In this document: positions 24,178-32,083 of the stretch, in pieces
Position numbering within the stretch: position 1 is the first letter of the stretch
Layout of the letters: each line of letters opens with the position of its first letter
NCBI GenBank assembly: GCA_027459775.1
Contig: DAIDHE010000399.1
Coordinates: 1 to 35,620, forward strand
DNA from: Planctomycetales bacterium
GTDB lineage: Bacteria > Planctomycetota > Planctomycetia > Isosphaerales > Isosphaeraceae
Direction of reading: 5' to 3'
DNA length: 35,620 nucleotides
Notes under the pieces: model-generated
The model's input: the letters and a program-made list of their open reading frames with translations, nothing else
Database searches by the model: none
What the model was told of the DNA's origin: nothing
Program-made: the position numbers and the translations under genes

Positions 24178-26469
24178 TCAGAGCTTGGACAAATACTCCA
24201 TGACGTCGTCGACGGGCGGCGCGGCGGCCGCGGCCCGGGTCGTGGGCGCTGGGGTCGCGGCCTGGGGGGCTTGCGCGGAAGCGTCGACCGCCGCATCGGC
24301 CGTTCGGGCGGCCTTGCGATTGGCGAGAAACGCCTCGAACACCAGCAGGACGAGCACGGCCGCGAGCAGGCCCTCCCAGAGATTCGTCCCCTCGCGAAGC
24401 TGGTGGATCGCGCGGGCGAGATCCTCGGGCCGCTCGCAGTAGACCAGCGCATGGGGTTTGAACCGGGCCTCGAGCTCGTCTCGGCTCAGGGTGGCGGGAT
24501 CGGATTCGCTGGGGTCGACGTTCACCGCGAGGGCCACGTTCCGCTCGGCCCGCGGCCCGGCGCCGCCGCGAAGGTGAAAGACATAGACACCGGCGTCGTG
24601 GGTGTCGGCATAGCGCAGCGCCCCGCCGTCGGCTTCTTGCGGGCGGATGCGGATCTGCTCGCCCGAGGGGCGGACGATCTCGACCTCCTTGGCCCGCGCT
24701 GGCCCCGCGCCGAGCGGGATCACGGCCGGGCTGCCGGCCAGGACCGGCGGCCGGTCGGCCTCAGCGCCCGCCAGGTGGAACGTCAGCCGCGCGAACAGCG
24801 GCAGGAAGAGCGGCTTCAAGGGAAGATTGGTCCACGGCGACGCGACGCCGGTTCCCAGGAGCAACACCGACCCCTCCCCGACCTTGAGCTCGACCATGAG
24901 CGGCTGCCCCTGATCGAGCCGGGCGAGCACCCGGCCCGCCGACCGCGGACCCCACTTCAGCGGCACATATTGATAGATTTGCACGGAACGATAGAGCGAC
25001 GCCGGCTCGGTGAGCGGGGCGAACGGGGGGTAGTCCTTGTCGAGGAATCCGATCGGCGTTCCGTCGCCCTGGGCGTTGGCGGTTTTCTGGGCGGGTTCGA
25101 GCGGGGCGGGGAGGAGCTCGCCTTGTTCGAGCAGGTTCATGGCGTTGTAGGCGTCGGGCTCGACATTGTCGCCGCAGATCCAGACCAGCCGGCCGCCGCC
25201 GTGGACGTACGAGCGCAGCCGGGCCGCCAGCTCGGCGGCGGGGGCGGGAAGATTGACGGCGTAGACGACCGCAAATTCGCCGAGCGACCGGGCGCCCCGC
25301 GGGCCGTTGCCCGCGGCTTCGTCGGGCGTCATCGAAACCACCCGGACCGCGCCCGCCCCTGGCGAATCGGGCGCGAGTGCGCGCTCGAGATAGAACGAAT
25401 CCTCGGCGTAGGGGATCTCCTCGCGCCGGGGCTTGATCACGGCCACCGGGATTTGCTGGTCGACCGAGAGGGCGAAAAACAGCCGGTTGTCGAGCGGCGA
25501 GGCGTCGTCCTCCGTCAGCCGGACCTCGCCCTTGTGCACGCCTCCCCGGTCCGGAACCAGGCGAAACTCATGGCGGACCGTGCCCCCGGCCGGCACGCTC
25601 AGCGTCGGGCTCACCGCTTGCTTGACGCCGTCGAGGTCGAGCTCGACGTGCTTTTGCTGGGGCGCCGGCGATGCACTCCGAACCTCGACCGAGACCCGCA
25701 CCGGCACGCCCGTCGCCGGGGCCGGGCTTTGCAGGCGGATCTCCTGGAGCGCCGCATTGAGCATGGGATCGCCGCGGACATTGACCACGACCACGGGCGC
25801 TTCTCCCTTTCTCGGACCGGTCGCCCCGTCGTCGTCCGCTTTCGCCTTGAGCCCTTCCCAGCCGACCGCCTGGTTCTCGGTGACCACGTAGATCTCCTTC
25901 ACGGCCGAGTCCGCCTGGTCCAGAAGCTTGCGGGCCTCGAGCAGCCGGGCGGCAAGATCGGCCCGCTCGTAACTGGGCTTGGCCTGCTCGAGCGCCTGGC
26001 GGACGGCCTCGTGCGAATGCTGGAGCCGCCCCAGCGCGCGGTCGGGCGGACCGCCCGTAAAGAGCAGCGCGACCGGATCGCCCTCGGCGTGCGTGGCCAG
26101 GATCTGCTCGGCCGCCCGGCGGGCCGTCTCGAACCGCGGATGGTCCTGGTCGGTCTGGCCCATGCTCGCCGAATTGTCGACCACGATCGCGAGCGCCACA
26201 CCCTTGCCGCCGCCGGCAAGCGCACGCAGCCCCGACACCGCCGGCCGCGCCAGCCCCAGCGCGACCAACACCAGCGCGGCCACCCGCGCCGCCAGCAACA
26301 GCGCGTCGTCGACGTATTTGCGCCGCCGCGTCTTCCGCACCGAGAGCCGCAGGAATCGCAGCGTGCTGAACCGGATCTCCTTGGCCTTTTGCCGGTGGAT
26401 CAAATGGATCACCACGGGCGCCAGCCCGGCGAGCGCGGCCAACAAGAATAAGGGAGCACCGAAGGTCAT
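24178..26469 (-). CDS. BatA-like membrane protein with VWA domain
   Basis: A 763-residue protein. Residues 1-75 are the BatA/aerotolerance N-terminal unit: a TM helix (about 5-24), HLIHRQKAKEIRFSTLRFLR (22-41), then a second TM helix (about 56-74). A VWA domain follows with a MIDAS motif DNSASM (98-103). The middle is beta-rich and periplasmic by topology, and also contains a DUF-like segment around 430-600. A single TM helix (about 695-715, WEGLLAAVLVLLVFEAFLANR) near the C-terminus leaves a short Ala/Pro/Thr-rich tail. The ATG overlaps the stop of the DUF58 gene (ATGA at 26466-26469), giving translational coupling, as expected of partners in one complex with MoxR. Confidence 0.88.
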   Translation of the reverse strand: MTFGAPLFLLAALAGLAPVVIHLIHRQKAKEIRFSTLRFLRLSVRKTRRRKYVDDALLLAARVAALVLVALGLARPAVSGLRALAGGGKGVALAIVVDNSASMGQTDQDHPRFETARRAAEQILATHAEGDPVALLFTGGPPDRALGRLQHSHEAVRQALEQAKPSYERADLAARLLEARKLLDQADSAVKEIYVVTENQAVGWEGLKAKADDDGATGPRKGEAPVVVVNVRGDPMLNAALQEIRLQSPAPATGVPVRVSVEVRSASPAPQQKHVELDLDGVKQAVSPTLSVPAGGTVRHEFRLVPDRGGVHKGEVRLTEDDASPLDNRLFFALSVDQQIPVAVIKPRREEIPYAEDSFYLERALAPDSPGAGAVRVVSMTPDEAAGNGPRGARSLGEFAVVYAVNLPAPAAELAARLRSYVHGGGRLVWICGDNVEPDAYNAMNLLEQGELLPAPLEPAQKTANAQGDGTPIGFLDKDYPPFAPLTEPASLYRSVQIYQYVPLKWGPRSAGRVLARLDQGQPLMVELKVGEGSVLLLGTGVASPWTNLPLKPLFLPLFARLTFHLAGAEADRPPVLAGSPAVIPLGAGPARAKEVEIVRPSGEQIRIRPQEADGGALRYADTHDAGVYVFHLRGGAGPRAERNVALAVNVDPSESDPATLSRDELEARFKPHALVYCERPEDLARAIHQLREGTNLWEGLLAAVLVLLVFEAFLANRKAARTADAAVDASAQAPQAATPAPTTRAAAAAPPVDDVMEYLSKL

Positions 26470-27365
26470 GGGCCGGCCCGTTTCTCCAGATAGCGCGCCA
26501 GGGCCCTGTCATAAGGCTCGGTGGTTTCCATCAGGACATGGTCGATCCGACATTGTGCGCACACGCCGCGGCAGCGGTCGAGGAACTCGGCGAACCGCGC
26601 GCGGTAGTCGTCGCGGACGTAGCTCGGATCGACCTGGATCGTTTCGCCCGTCTCGACGTCGTGAAACGTGGCCGTCTCGCGGTAGGGGAACTCGATCTCG
26701 GCGCGGTCGAGCACCTGAAACACGATCAGCTCGTGGCGCTTGTGGCGGAGGTGATGAAAGGCCGACGCGAGGGCGTCGGGATCGTCGTAGAGATCGCTCA
26801 AGAGGACGATCAAGCTCCGCCGCTTGAACCGGTCGGCGAGCCGGTGCAAGGTCGCGGAGAGGGCGGTCGTCTTGCCCGGCCGGACCGCCTCGAGCTGCTT
26901 CATCATCTCGTCAAAATGCCGCGGCGAACCGCCGGCGGGCAGGTCGAGCCGGATCTTGTCGTCAAAGGTCGTCAGCCCCACGGCGTCTTGCTGTTTCATC
27001 ATCAGATAGGCAAGAACCGCCGCGAGGAACGACGCGTATTCGAGCTTGGTCCGCCCGCCCGGCGCGCCCGCGAACGCCATCGACGCGCTCGCGTCGAGCA
27101 CGATCTGGGCGCGAAGATTGGTCTCTTCCTCGTACTGTTTGAGATAGAGCCGGTCGGTGCGGCCCAGGACGCGCCAATCGAGGTAGCGAAGATTGTCGCC
27201 GGCGACGTATTTGCGATGCTCGGCGAATTCGACGCTGAAGCCCTTGTAGGGGCTCGAGTGCAGGCCGGCGATGAAGCCCTCGACGACCCCGCGCGAGGCG
27301 AGGCCCAGGTTGCGAACCCGCGCGAGGGCGGCCGGCTCCAGATACCGATAACCACGCCCTTTCAT
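26466..27365 (-). CDS. DUF58 protein (VWA-like partner of MoxR)
   Basis: A 299-residue protein. The start is the ATG at 27365, which overlaps the TGA of the upstream VWA gene as ATGA; a 26-codon longer frame reads into that gene. The DUF58 signature is plain: GLHSSPYKGFSVEFAEHRKY, AGDNLRYLDWRVLGRTDRLY (56-74), then a VWA-like MIDAS DASASM (91-96). DUF58 proteins are usually encoded next to MoxR ATPases and are thought to recruit them to clients. There is no TM helix, so it should be cytoplasmic. It ends by overlapping the BatA-like gene by 4 nt. Confidence 0.93.
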   Translation of the reverse strand: MKGRGYRYLEPAALARVRNLGLASRGVVEGFIAGLHSSPYKGFSVEFAEHRKYVAGDNLRYLDWRVLGRTDRLYLKQYEEETNLRAQIVLDASASMAFAGAPGGRTKLEYASFLAAVLAYLMMKQQDAVGLTTFDDKIRLDLPAGGSPRHFDEMMKQLEAVRPGKTTALSATLHRLADRFKRRSLIVLLSDLYDDPDALASAFHHLRHKRHELIVFQVLDRAEIEFPYRETATFHDVETGETIQVDPSYVRDDYRARFAEFLDRCRGVCAQCRIDHVLMETTEPYDRALARYLEKRAGP

Positions 27366-29617
27366 CGCAGTTGATACCTCTTGCGCAGGGTCCACTCGGC
27401 GGTGAGGGCGGCCGCGAACAGCCCCCAGTAGGGGACGGGCCACGAGAGCGGCTGCTCGAGCGCGACCCGTGATCGCCGCTCGCGGCGGTCGAGCTCGTCG
27501 ATCAGACTGTCGGCCGTGCTGAGATGACGATACCGCCCCCCCGCGGCCGACGCGATCTGGGTCAGGGTCGCGTCGTCCAGGTCGAGCCGGTCGTACTCGA
27601 GATTCGGGCGGCCGACGTCGAACGGGGTCGTGACCGCATGGAGCACGGTCTTGCCCAGGGTCGCGTCGACGAAGACCTTGTACGTGCCCGACCGCTTGGG
27701 CGCAAAGGTCCCCGAATAGCGCCCGGCCGCGGCGGGATCGGGCGTGAGCGTGACCGTCTCGGGAGCGCCCGCGGACCCTTGAACCCGCGCGGCCACCTCG
27801 GCATTCGCGGTCCCTTCGCCCTCCTGATCGCGGACCACGGCCACGATCACCGCCGGGGCGTTGGGCTCGTAATACGCCTTGTCGGTGTGCGCCAGCACGC
27901 CGGCCTCGGCCTTCACGGCCTCGGTCCGATTGGCCAGCCAGCGCACCGTTTGGCCCCAGAACCGCGAAAACGGCGACTCCTGGTCGAGCGCCTTGGGCGC
28001 TTGCTGCCAGTTCCGGGTCGTGTCGCCGGTGAAGACCATCGCGCGCCCCTTGCCAAACGGCTGCACGGCCACCACCGGCATGGGCGCGCTCCCCGCGCGC
28101 TCGGCCGCGTTCACCGCCAGGACCGTCGCCCCCGGCTTCGCCCCCGTCACCCGCACGCAGCCCTCGAGCGGCGGCAGGCCAGGCGCCTGCGCGGGGCCGG
28201 CGGTCGTCGGAAAGAACTTGGCGATGTTCGCCATGATCGGGTGCGAACGTCCGTCCGGCGTGAGCGTCGGCACGAACGGCTCGGTCGCCTGGGCCGACTC
28301 GCGCTTGCCGACGAAGACCGGCAACGCCTCTTCAAGAGGCGTGCCGCCATAGCCGCCCGGGCCGAGGCTGTGATAGCCCCCCATCATGAGCAGCCCAGCG
28401 CCCTCCCGCACCCGCTTCACGAGCGCCGCCATCGAGCCGGGCTTCCAGTACGAGCTGTCCAGGTCGCCCAGCACGATCACGTCGAACCGGTCGAGCACCG
28501 CCGGGTCGGACGGGATCCCGGCGAGTTTCAGCCCCTCGATATTCGTGCGCTCGAGAAAGACGCCAGGTCGCGTTTGCACGAGCGCGCAAAACTCGAGGTC
28601 GGGATCCTTCGAGAGAAACCGCTGCACGATCGCGCCATATTCGGCCCGCAGGGTTCCCTCGAGATAAAGCACGCGGATATGCGAATCGACCACCTGCGTG
28701 ACGGCCGCGCGGTGGTTGTTCTCGGTGATGCGTTCGCCAGGGACCGCCGGCACGCGAACGGTGTAGGTGTGCCGCCCCTTGACCGTGGGCACGATCTCGA
28801 ACGCCACGTCCTGGACCACCCCGTCGCCACGCAGCTCGACCTGGGCCTGCTTGATCGGCTTGTCGTTCTCTTCGAGCGCGACCGTGACGATCTGGCCGGC
28901 GAGCCCCGACTGGCCGATGTGGGCCGTGATGTGGGCGCGGTTGTCGACGGGGAGCTGCTCGGGGCATTCGAGGCCGGCCAGGCGGACGTCGCGGAATCCG
29001 GGTCCGTCGCGGAGGCTGTCGCCGACCCCGATCGTGTGCACCACCCGGCCCAGCGTGGCCGCCAGCGCGACGGGGTTGCCGGCCGCGTTGTGGACGCCGT
29101 CCGAAAACAGGAAGATCGCCGCGACGTCGCGGGCCGGGACCGCCCCCGCCGCGGCCGCCAGCGCACGCGAAAGCGACGTCGCCCGCCCGTCGGGCTTGAT
29201 CCGGGCCAGGTCGCCCGCGCGCTCGAGCGGCGTCGCCCCCTCGTCGAAGCTCATGAGTCGCACGTCGAAATCCCGCGCCAGCTTGCCCGACCACTCGAGC
29301 ACCCGCACCCGCTCTTGATCAAACCGCGACATCCCGGTCGCCTGGTCGGCCGTCGCCATCGACGCCGAGGCGTCCACCAGCATGATCACGCTTCGCCGCC
29401 GGGTCTCTTCCTTCTCCATCGAGAGCACCGGCCTGAAGATCAGCAGCACGACCACGACGATCGCCAGGGCCCGCAGCCCGAACAAGGTCCGCCAGCGGCC
29501 CGCCGTGAGCCGGCGAAACGCCCCACGGTAAAACGCCCACGCCAGCGCGAGCGAGCCCGCCAGGACCGCGAACATGGTCCCGACGCTGTACCCCGGCTCG
29601 AGGCTCAAATGAATCAC
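27362..29617 (-). CDS. Membrane VWA protein with glutamine-amidotransferase-like domain
   Basis: A 751-residue protein. Two N-terminal TM helices (about 14-31 and 48-63) precede a VWA domain with MIDAS DASASM (82-87) and a further SFDEGATPL/TSLSRAL element. The central part (about 318-430: IRVLYLEGTLRAEYGAIV, FDVIVLGDLDSSYW, GAGLLMMGGYHSLGPGGY) resembles the class-I glutamine-amidotransferase-like fold seen in 'DUF1355/glutamine amidotransferase' VWA proteins of MoxR clusters, but no catalytic Cys triad is visible, so it is likely non-enzymatic. A beta-sandwich (about 580-680) and a terminal TM helix (about 727-745) follow. The start is a GTG at 29617; the ATG at 29575 is an alternative. The TGA overlaps the DUF58 ATG. 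Confidence 0.85.
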   Translation of the reverse strand: MIHLSLEPGYSVGTMFAVLAGSLALAWAFYRGAFRRLTAGRWRTLFGLRALAIVVVVLLIFRPVLSMEKEETRRRSVIMLVDASASMATADQATGMSRFDQERVRVLEWSGKLARDFDVRLMSFDEGATPLERAGDLARIKPDGRATSLSRALAAAAGAVPARDVAAIFLFSDGVHNAAGNPVALAATLGRVVHTIGVGDSLRDGPGFRDVRLAGLECPEQLPVDNRAHITAHIGQSGLAGQIVTVALEENDKPIKQAQVELRGDGVVQDVAFEIVPTVKGRHTYTVRVPAVPGERITENNHRAAVTQVVDSHIRVLYLEGTLRAEYGAIVQRFLSKDPDLEFCALVQTRPGVFLERTNIEGLKLAGIPSDPAVLDRFDVIVLGDLDSSYWKPGSMAALVKRVREGAGLLMMGGYHSLGPGGYGGTPLEEALPVFVGKRESAQATEPFVPTLTPDGRSHPIMANIAKFFPTTAGPAQAPGLPPLEGCVRVTGAKPGATVLAVNAAERAGSAPMPVVAVQPFGKGRAMVFTGDTTRNWQQAPKALDQESPFSRFWGQTVRWLANRTEAVKAEAGVLAHTDKAYYEPNAPAVIVAVVRDQEGEGTANAEVAARVQGSAGAPETVTLTPDPAAAGRYSGTFAPKRSGTYKVFVDATLGKTVLHAVTTPFDVGRPNLEYDRLDLDDATLTQIASAAGGRYRHLSTADSLIDELDRRERRSRVALEQPLSWPVPYWGLFAAALTAEWTLRKRYQLR

Positions 29618-29644
29618 AACCCCACCCCCCGGCCCCGGGAAAGG

Positions 29645-30301
29645 TCATCCTCGCCGGCCCTTCGACTTCTCCGTCCGGGCCTTCTGCTTCCGCCTGGCCT
29701 CACTCACCGCCTGCTCGCCCACCCCGATCGCGCGGACATACACGAGCGCCTTGAGCGCCATCCCCGCCGGCCCCTTGTCGCGCTTGTGAAGCACGTACTT
29801 CTCGGCCTCGCCTCCCCCCTCGGGCGCCACGTACACCAGCGCCGACATCGGCCCCCGCAGCGTCCGCCCGTCACGCAGCGTGATCGTATGAATGTATTCA
29901 CGCGAGGGATACGAACGCCCGGTGAAAACCTTTTCATCATTGGCGTTTTCCTTGAACCGCCATTCGGGCTCGAGCCATTCGCGCTCGACCGTCCCTTCCA
30001 CCTTGCGAATCGCCGCGAGCGGAACCTCGCGCTGCCGCTCGGTCTTCGCATCGTAAATCTTGAGCCGGGCGTCCCGGGTCAGGTAAACCCGCCCCAGCCG
30101 GATCGCGCCGTCGGAAAGCTCGACGTAGCCCGGCAGCGAATCGTCGCGCGCCTGGGCCTTCGCCGCCGGCTCGAACGGGTTCAATTCCGCCGGATCTTGA
30201 CCCGCGATCGACAGCCCCGCCCCCAGCGAGGCGAAGATCAGACCCGCGGCCAAGCTCACGGCCCACCGCTTCCACGTCGACCCAACTGGCTCGTCCATCA
30301 T
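29645..30301 (-). CDS. Exported protein of unknown function heading the MoxR arm
   Basis: A 218-residue protein with a signal or anchor segment (about 12-34, RWAVSLAAGLIFASLGAGLSIAG would-be helix). The body is beta-rich (LPGYVELSDGAIRLGRVYLT, REVPLAAIRKVEGTVERE, EYIHTITLRDGRTLRGPMSA) and the C-terminus is strongly basic (ARRKQKARTEKSKGRRG). I do not recognise a named family; the 'LSDG..R.GRVYLT' and 'TLRDG..L.G..S' strands look like short SH3- or Lsm-like modules common in planctomycete exported proteins. Either of two adjacent ATGs (30301, 30298) can serve; GAGGG is 4-7 nt upstream. It is first in the leftward arm, 27 nt before the VWA gene. Confidence 0.72.
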   Translation of the reverse strand: MMDEPVGSTWKRWAVSLAAGLIFASLGAGLSIAGQDPAELNPFEPAAKAQARDDSLPGYVELSDGAIRLGRVYLTRDARLKIYDAKTERQREVPLAAIRKVEGTVEREWLEPEWRFKENANDEKVFTGRSYPSREYIHTITLRDGRTLRGPMSALVYVAPEGGGEAEKYVLHKRDKGPAGMALKALVYVRAIGVGEQAVSEARRKQKARTEKSKGRRG

Positions 30302-30387
30302 CGGACCCTCGCGCGACCCGGAAAAGGATGGCTCGTCTTTCGCCGAGATTCCCTCATCGATCCAGAAAAACTTGGTTGCACCTATGG

Positions 30388-30416
30388 TTGATGGAAATCT
30401 CTATCTGTAATATACT
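30388..30416 (+). promoter_or_regulatory. Predicted sigma-70 promoter of the rightward arm
   Basis: TTGATG at 30388-30393, a 17-bp spacer and TATACT at 30411-30416 match the consensus in 4/6 and 5/6 positions, in an AT-rich island within otherwise GC-rich DNA. Transcription would start near 30423, giving a leader of about 58 nt before the ATG at 30481, which has GAGGGGG 7 nt upstream. No comparable promoter for the leftward arm was found in 30302-30480. Confidence 0.5.
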
Positions 30417-30480
30417 ATTTGTGGTGACGGAAGGCAAAGAGAACGGGCGTCCTGTTCGAAGGCGAACGAGGGGGTGGCCC

Positions 30481-32064
30481 ATGTCGGGAACAGACGAGGG
30501 GTCGGGCGGCGGGTTGTCGCGCCGGGGTTTTCTGGAGGGGTCGGCCTGGGCCTACTGGTCGGCGGCGGGCGCGGCCGGGAGCGTCTTGCTCCCCGAGATT
30601 GCGCGGGCGCGAGCCGACGATGCCGCTTCCGGCCCGGTGGACTGCGGGCCGCCGCCCCAGGCGAAACCCCAGAGCCGGACCGGCGGCGAGTCGTTTCCAC
30701 CGCTGCCCCTCCCGGCCACGCCCCTGCGGCGGACCGAAAAGAAACGGCCGCCCGCCCCGCCCCCGTTGATCGGCAAGATGGCCTTGGGCCGCGTGCGGTT
30801 CATTCGCAAGGGCAACGAACGCGTCCAGTACCGCGACTGGATGACCGACCCCGCCGACGTCGACAGCCTGCTCAACTGGACCAACACCAAGCTGGGCATC
30901 CATTACGGCAAGGCCGAGGTCGATTTCGACCACTTCTCGTTCGACCCCCGCGAGGTGCCCGCCTTGCTCTTCGCCGGGCACAACGCCTTCACCCTCGACG
31001 ATCGCGTGCGCGGGCAGCTCGCCCGCTACGTGCTCGACGGCGGCACGATCATCGGCGACGCCTGCTGCGGCTGGAAGGATTTCAACAACGCTTTCCGCCG
31101 CGAAATCGCGGCGATCTTCCCCAACCGCCCGCTCCGCAAGCTCACCCCGGACGAGCCCCTGCTGTCAGCCTATTACAAGCTGGGCGACTTCACCTACCAG
31201 AAGGCCGACGGCTCGAAATACCAGGCCGAGCCCTGTCTCGAAGGCATCGGCTTCGGTTGCCGCACCGGCGTGATCTATTCCCCCGCCGACCTGACCTGCG
31301 GCTGGGACGGACACGACCACCCCCGCGGCCTTCGCGTCGTCATCGATCAGGCCCGCCAGATCGGCGCGAACTACGTGACGTACGTGCTAGGCAGCTATCA
31401 GCTCGGCCGGTTCCTGAGCACGACCAAGGTCTACCACGAAGCCTCCGCGCCCGCCCGCGACGACTTCATCTTCGCCCAGATCATCCACGAGGGAGACTGG
31501 GATCCCGACCCCTCGGCCGTGCACAACCTGCTCAAGTACGTCCGCGACAACTCGACCTTGACCATCAAATTCAAGCGCGTGGATGTGAAGCTCACCGACC
31601 CCGGGGCCATGAACTATCCCCTGCTTTACATCACCGGCCATCACGACTTTCGCTGGTCGAAGGCCGAGGCCGAGTGGCTCAGGCGCTACCTGACCGCCGG
31701 CGGCATGCTGCTCGCCGACGCCTGCTGCGGCCGAGCCGCGTTCCATCTGGCCTTCGAGCGCGAAATCGCCCAGGTTCTTCCCGAAAGCCGCCTCGAGGAC
31801 ATCCCGCTCGACCACCCGCTCTATCACGCCCACCACGACATCGGCCGGGTCTCGTACACCCCGCGGGTCGCCGAGGACTTTGGCGCGCTCTCCGCCCCCA
31901 GCCTCAAGGGTATCACGCTCGACGGCCGCCTGGCCGTCGTCTACAGCCGCTTTGACCTGGGCAACGGCTGGGAACAATTTCCCCACCCCTACGCCTATGG
32001 CTACAGCGAGAAAGACGCCCTCGCCATCGGCGCCAACGTGATCGTCACGGCGGTCACGCACTGA
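30481..32064 (+). CDS. Tat-exported protein with two tandem DUF4159 domains
   Basis: A 527-residue protein starting at ATG 30481; a longer open frame from 30328 lacks a ribosome site and would place coding sequence over the promoter. Residues 13-45 are a twin-arginine signal (SRRGFLEG, then a hydrophobic run ending ARARA). A proline-rich linker (about 56-98) is followed by two DUF4159 domains, about 101-310 and 325-527. Each has an opening RV.F.R or FIFAQIIHEGDWDPDP strand, PALLFAGHN or PLLYITGHH, and an identical DACCG motif (193-197 and 413-417) followed by an FxxAFxREIA helix. DUF4159 proteins are encoded in MoxR/DUF58 clusters and resemble glutamine-amidotransferase-like domains; the repeated DACCG may be the active or metal-binding site (inference). 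It is co-directional with the 1133-residue protein 20 nt downstream. Confidence 0.88.
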   Translation: MSGTDEGSGGGLSRRGFLEGSAWAYWSAAGAAGSVLLPEIARARADDAASGPVDCGPPPQAKPQSRTGGESFPPLPLPATPLRRTEKKRPPAPPPLIGKMALGRVRFIRKGNERVQYRDWMTDPADVDSLLNWTNTKLGIHYGKAEVDFDHFSFDPREVPALLFAGHNAFTLDDRVRGQLARYVLDGGTIIGDACCGWKDFNNAFRREIAAIFPNRPLRKLTPDEPLLSAYYKLGDFTYQKADGSKYQAEPCLEGIGFGCRTGVIYSPADLTCGWDGHDHPRGLRVVIDQARQIGANYVTYVLGSYQLGRFLSTTKVYHEASAPARDDFIFAQIIHEGDWDPDPSAVHNLLKYVRDNSTLTIKFKRVDVKLTDPGAMNYPLLYITGHHDFRWSKAEAEWLRRYLTAGGMLLADACCGRAAFHLAFEREIAQVLPESRLEDIPLDHPLYHAHHDIGRVSYTPRVAEDFGALSAPSLKGITLDGRLAVVYSRFDLGNGWEQFPHPYAYGYSEKDALAIGANVIVTAVTH

Positions 32065-32083
32065 AGAAACACGAGGCGGACCC

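Noticed and set aside
23062-26451. 1129-codon plus-strand open frame antisense to the MoxR and BatA-like genes
   Set aside because: It lies wholly opposite well-supported genes, its composition (Arg/Gly/Asp/His-rich) is the usual antisense shadow of GC-rich codons, and no domain was recognised.
27524-30391. 955-codon plus-strand open frame antisense to the VWA protein gene
   Set aside because: Same shadow behaviour; Arg/His/Asp-rich with no fold-like pattern, and it would cross the divergent promoter region.
30328-30480. N-terminal extension of the DUF4159 protein (extra 51 codons)
   Set aside because: It would overlap the predicted promoter, lacks a ribosome site and would bury the Tat signal; the ATG at 30481 has GAGGGGG upstream.
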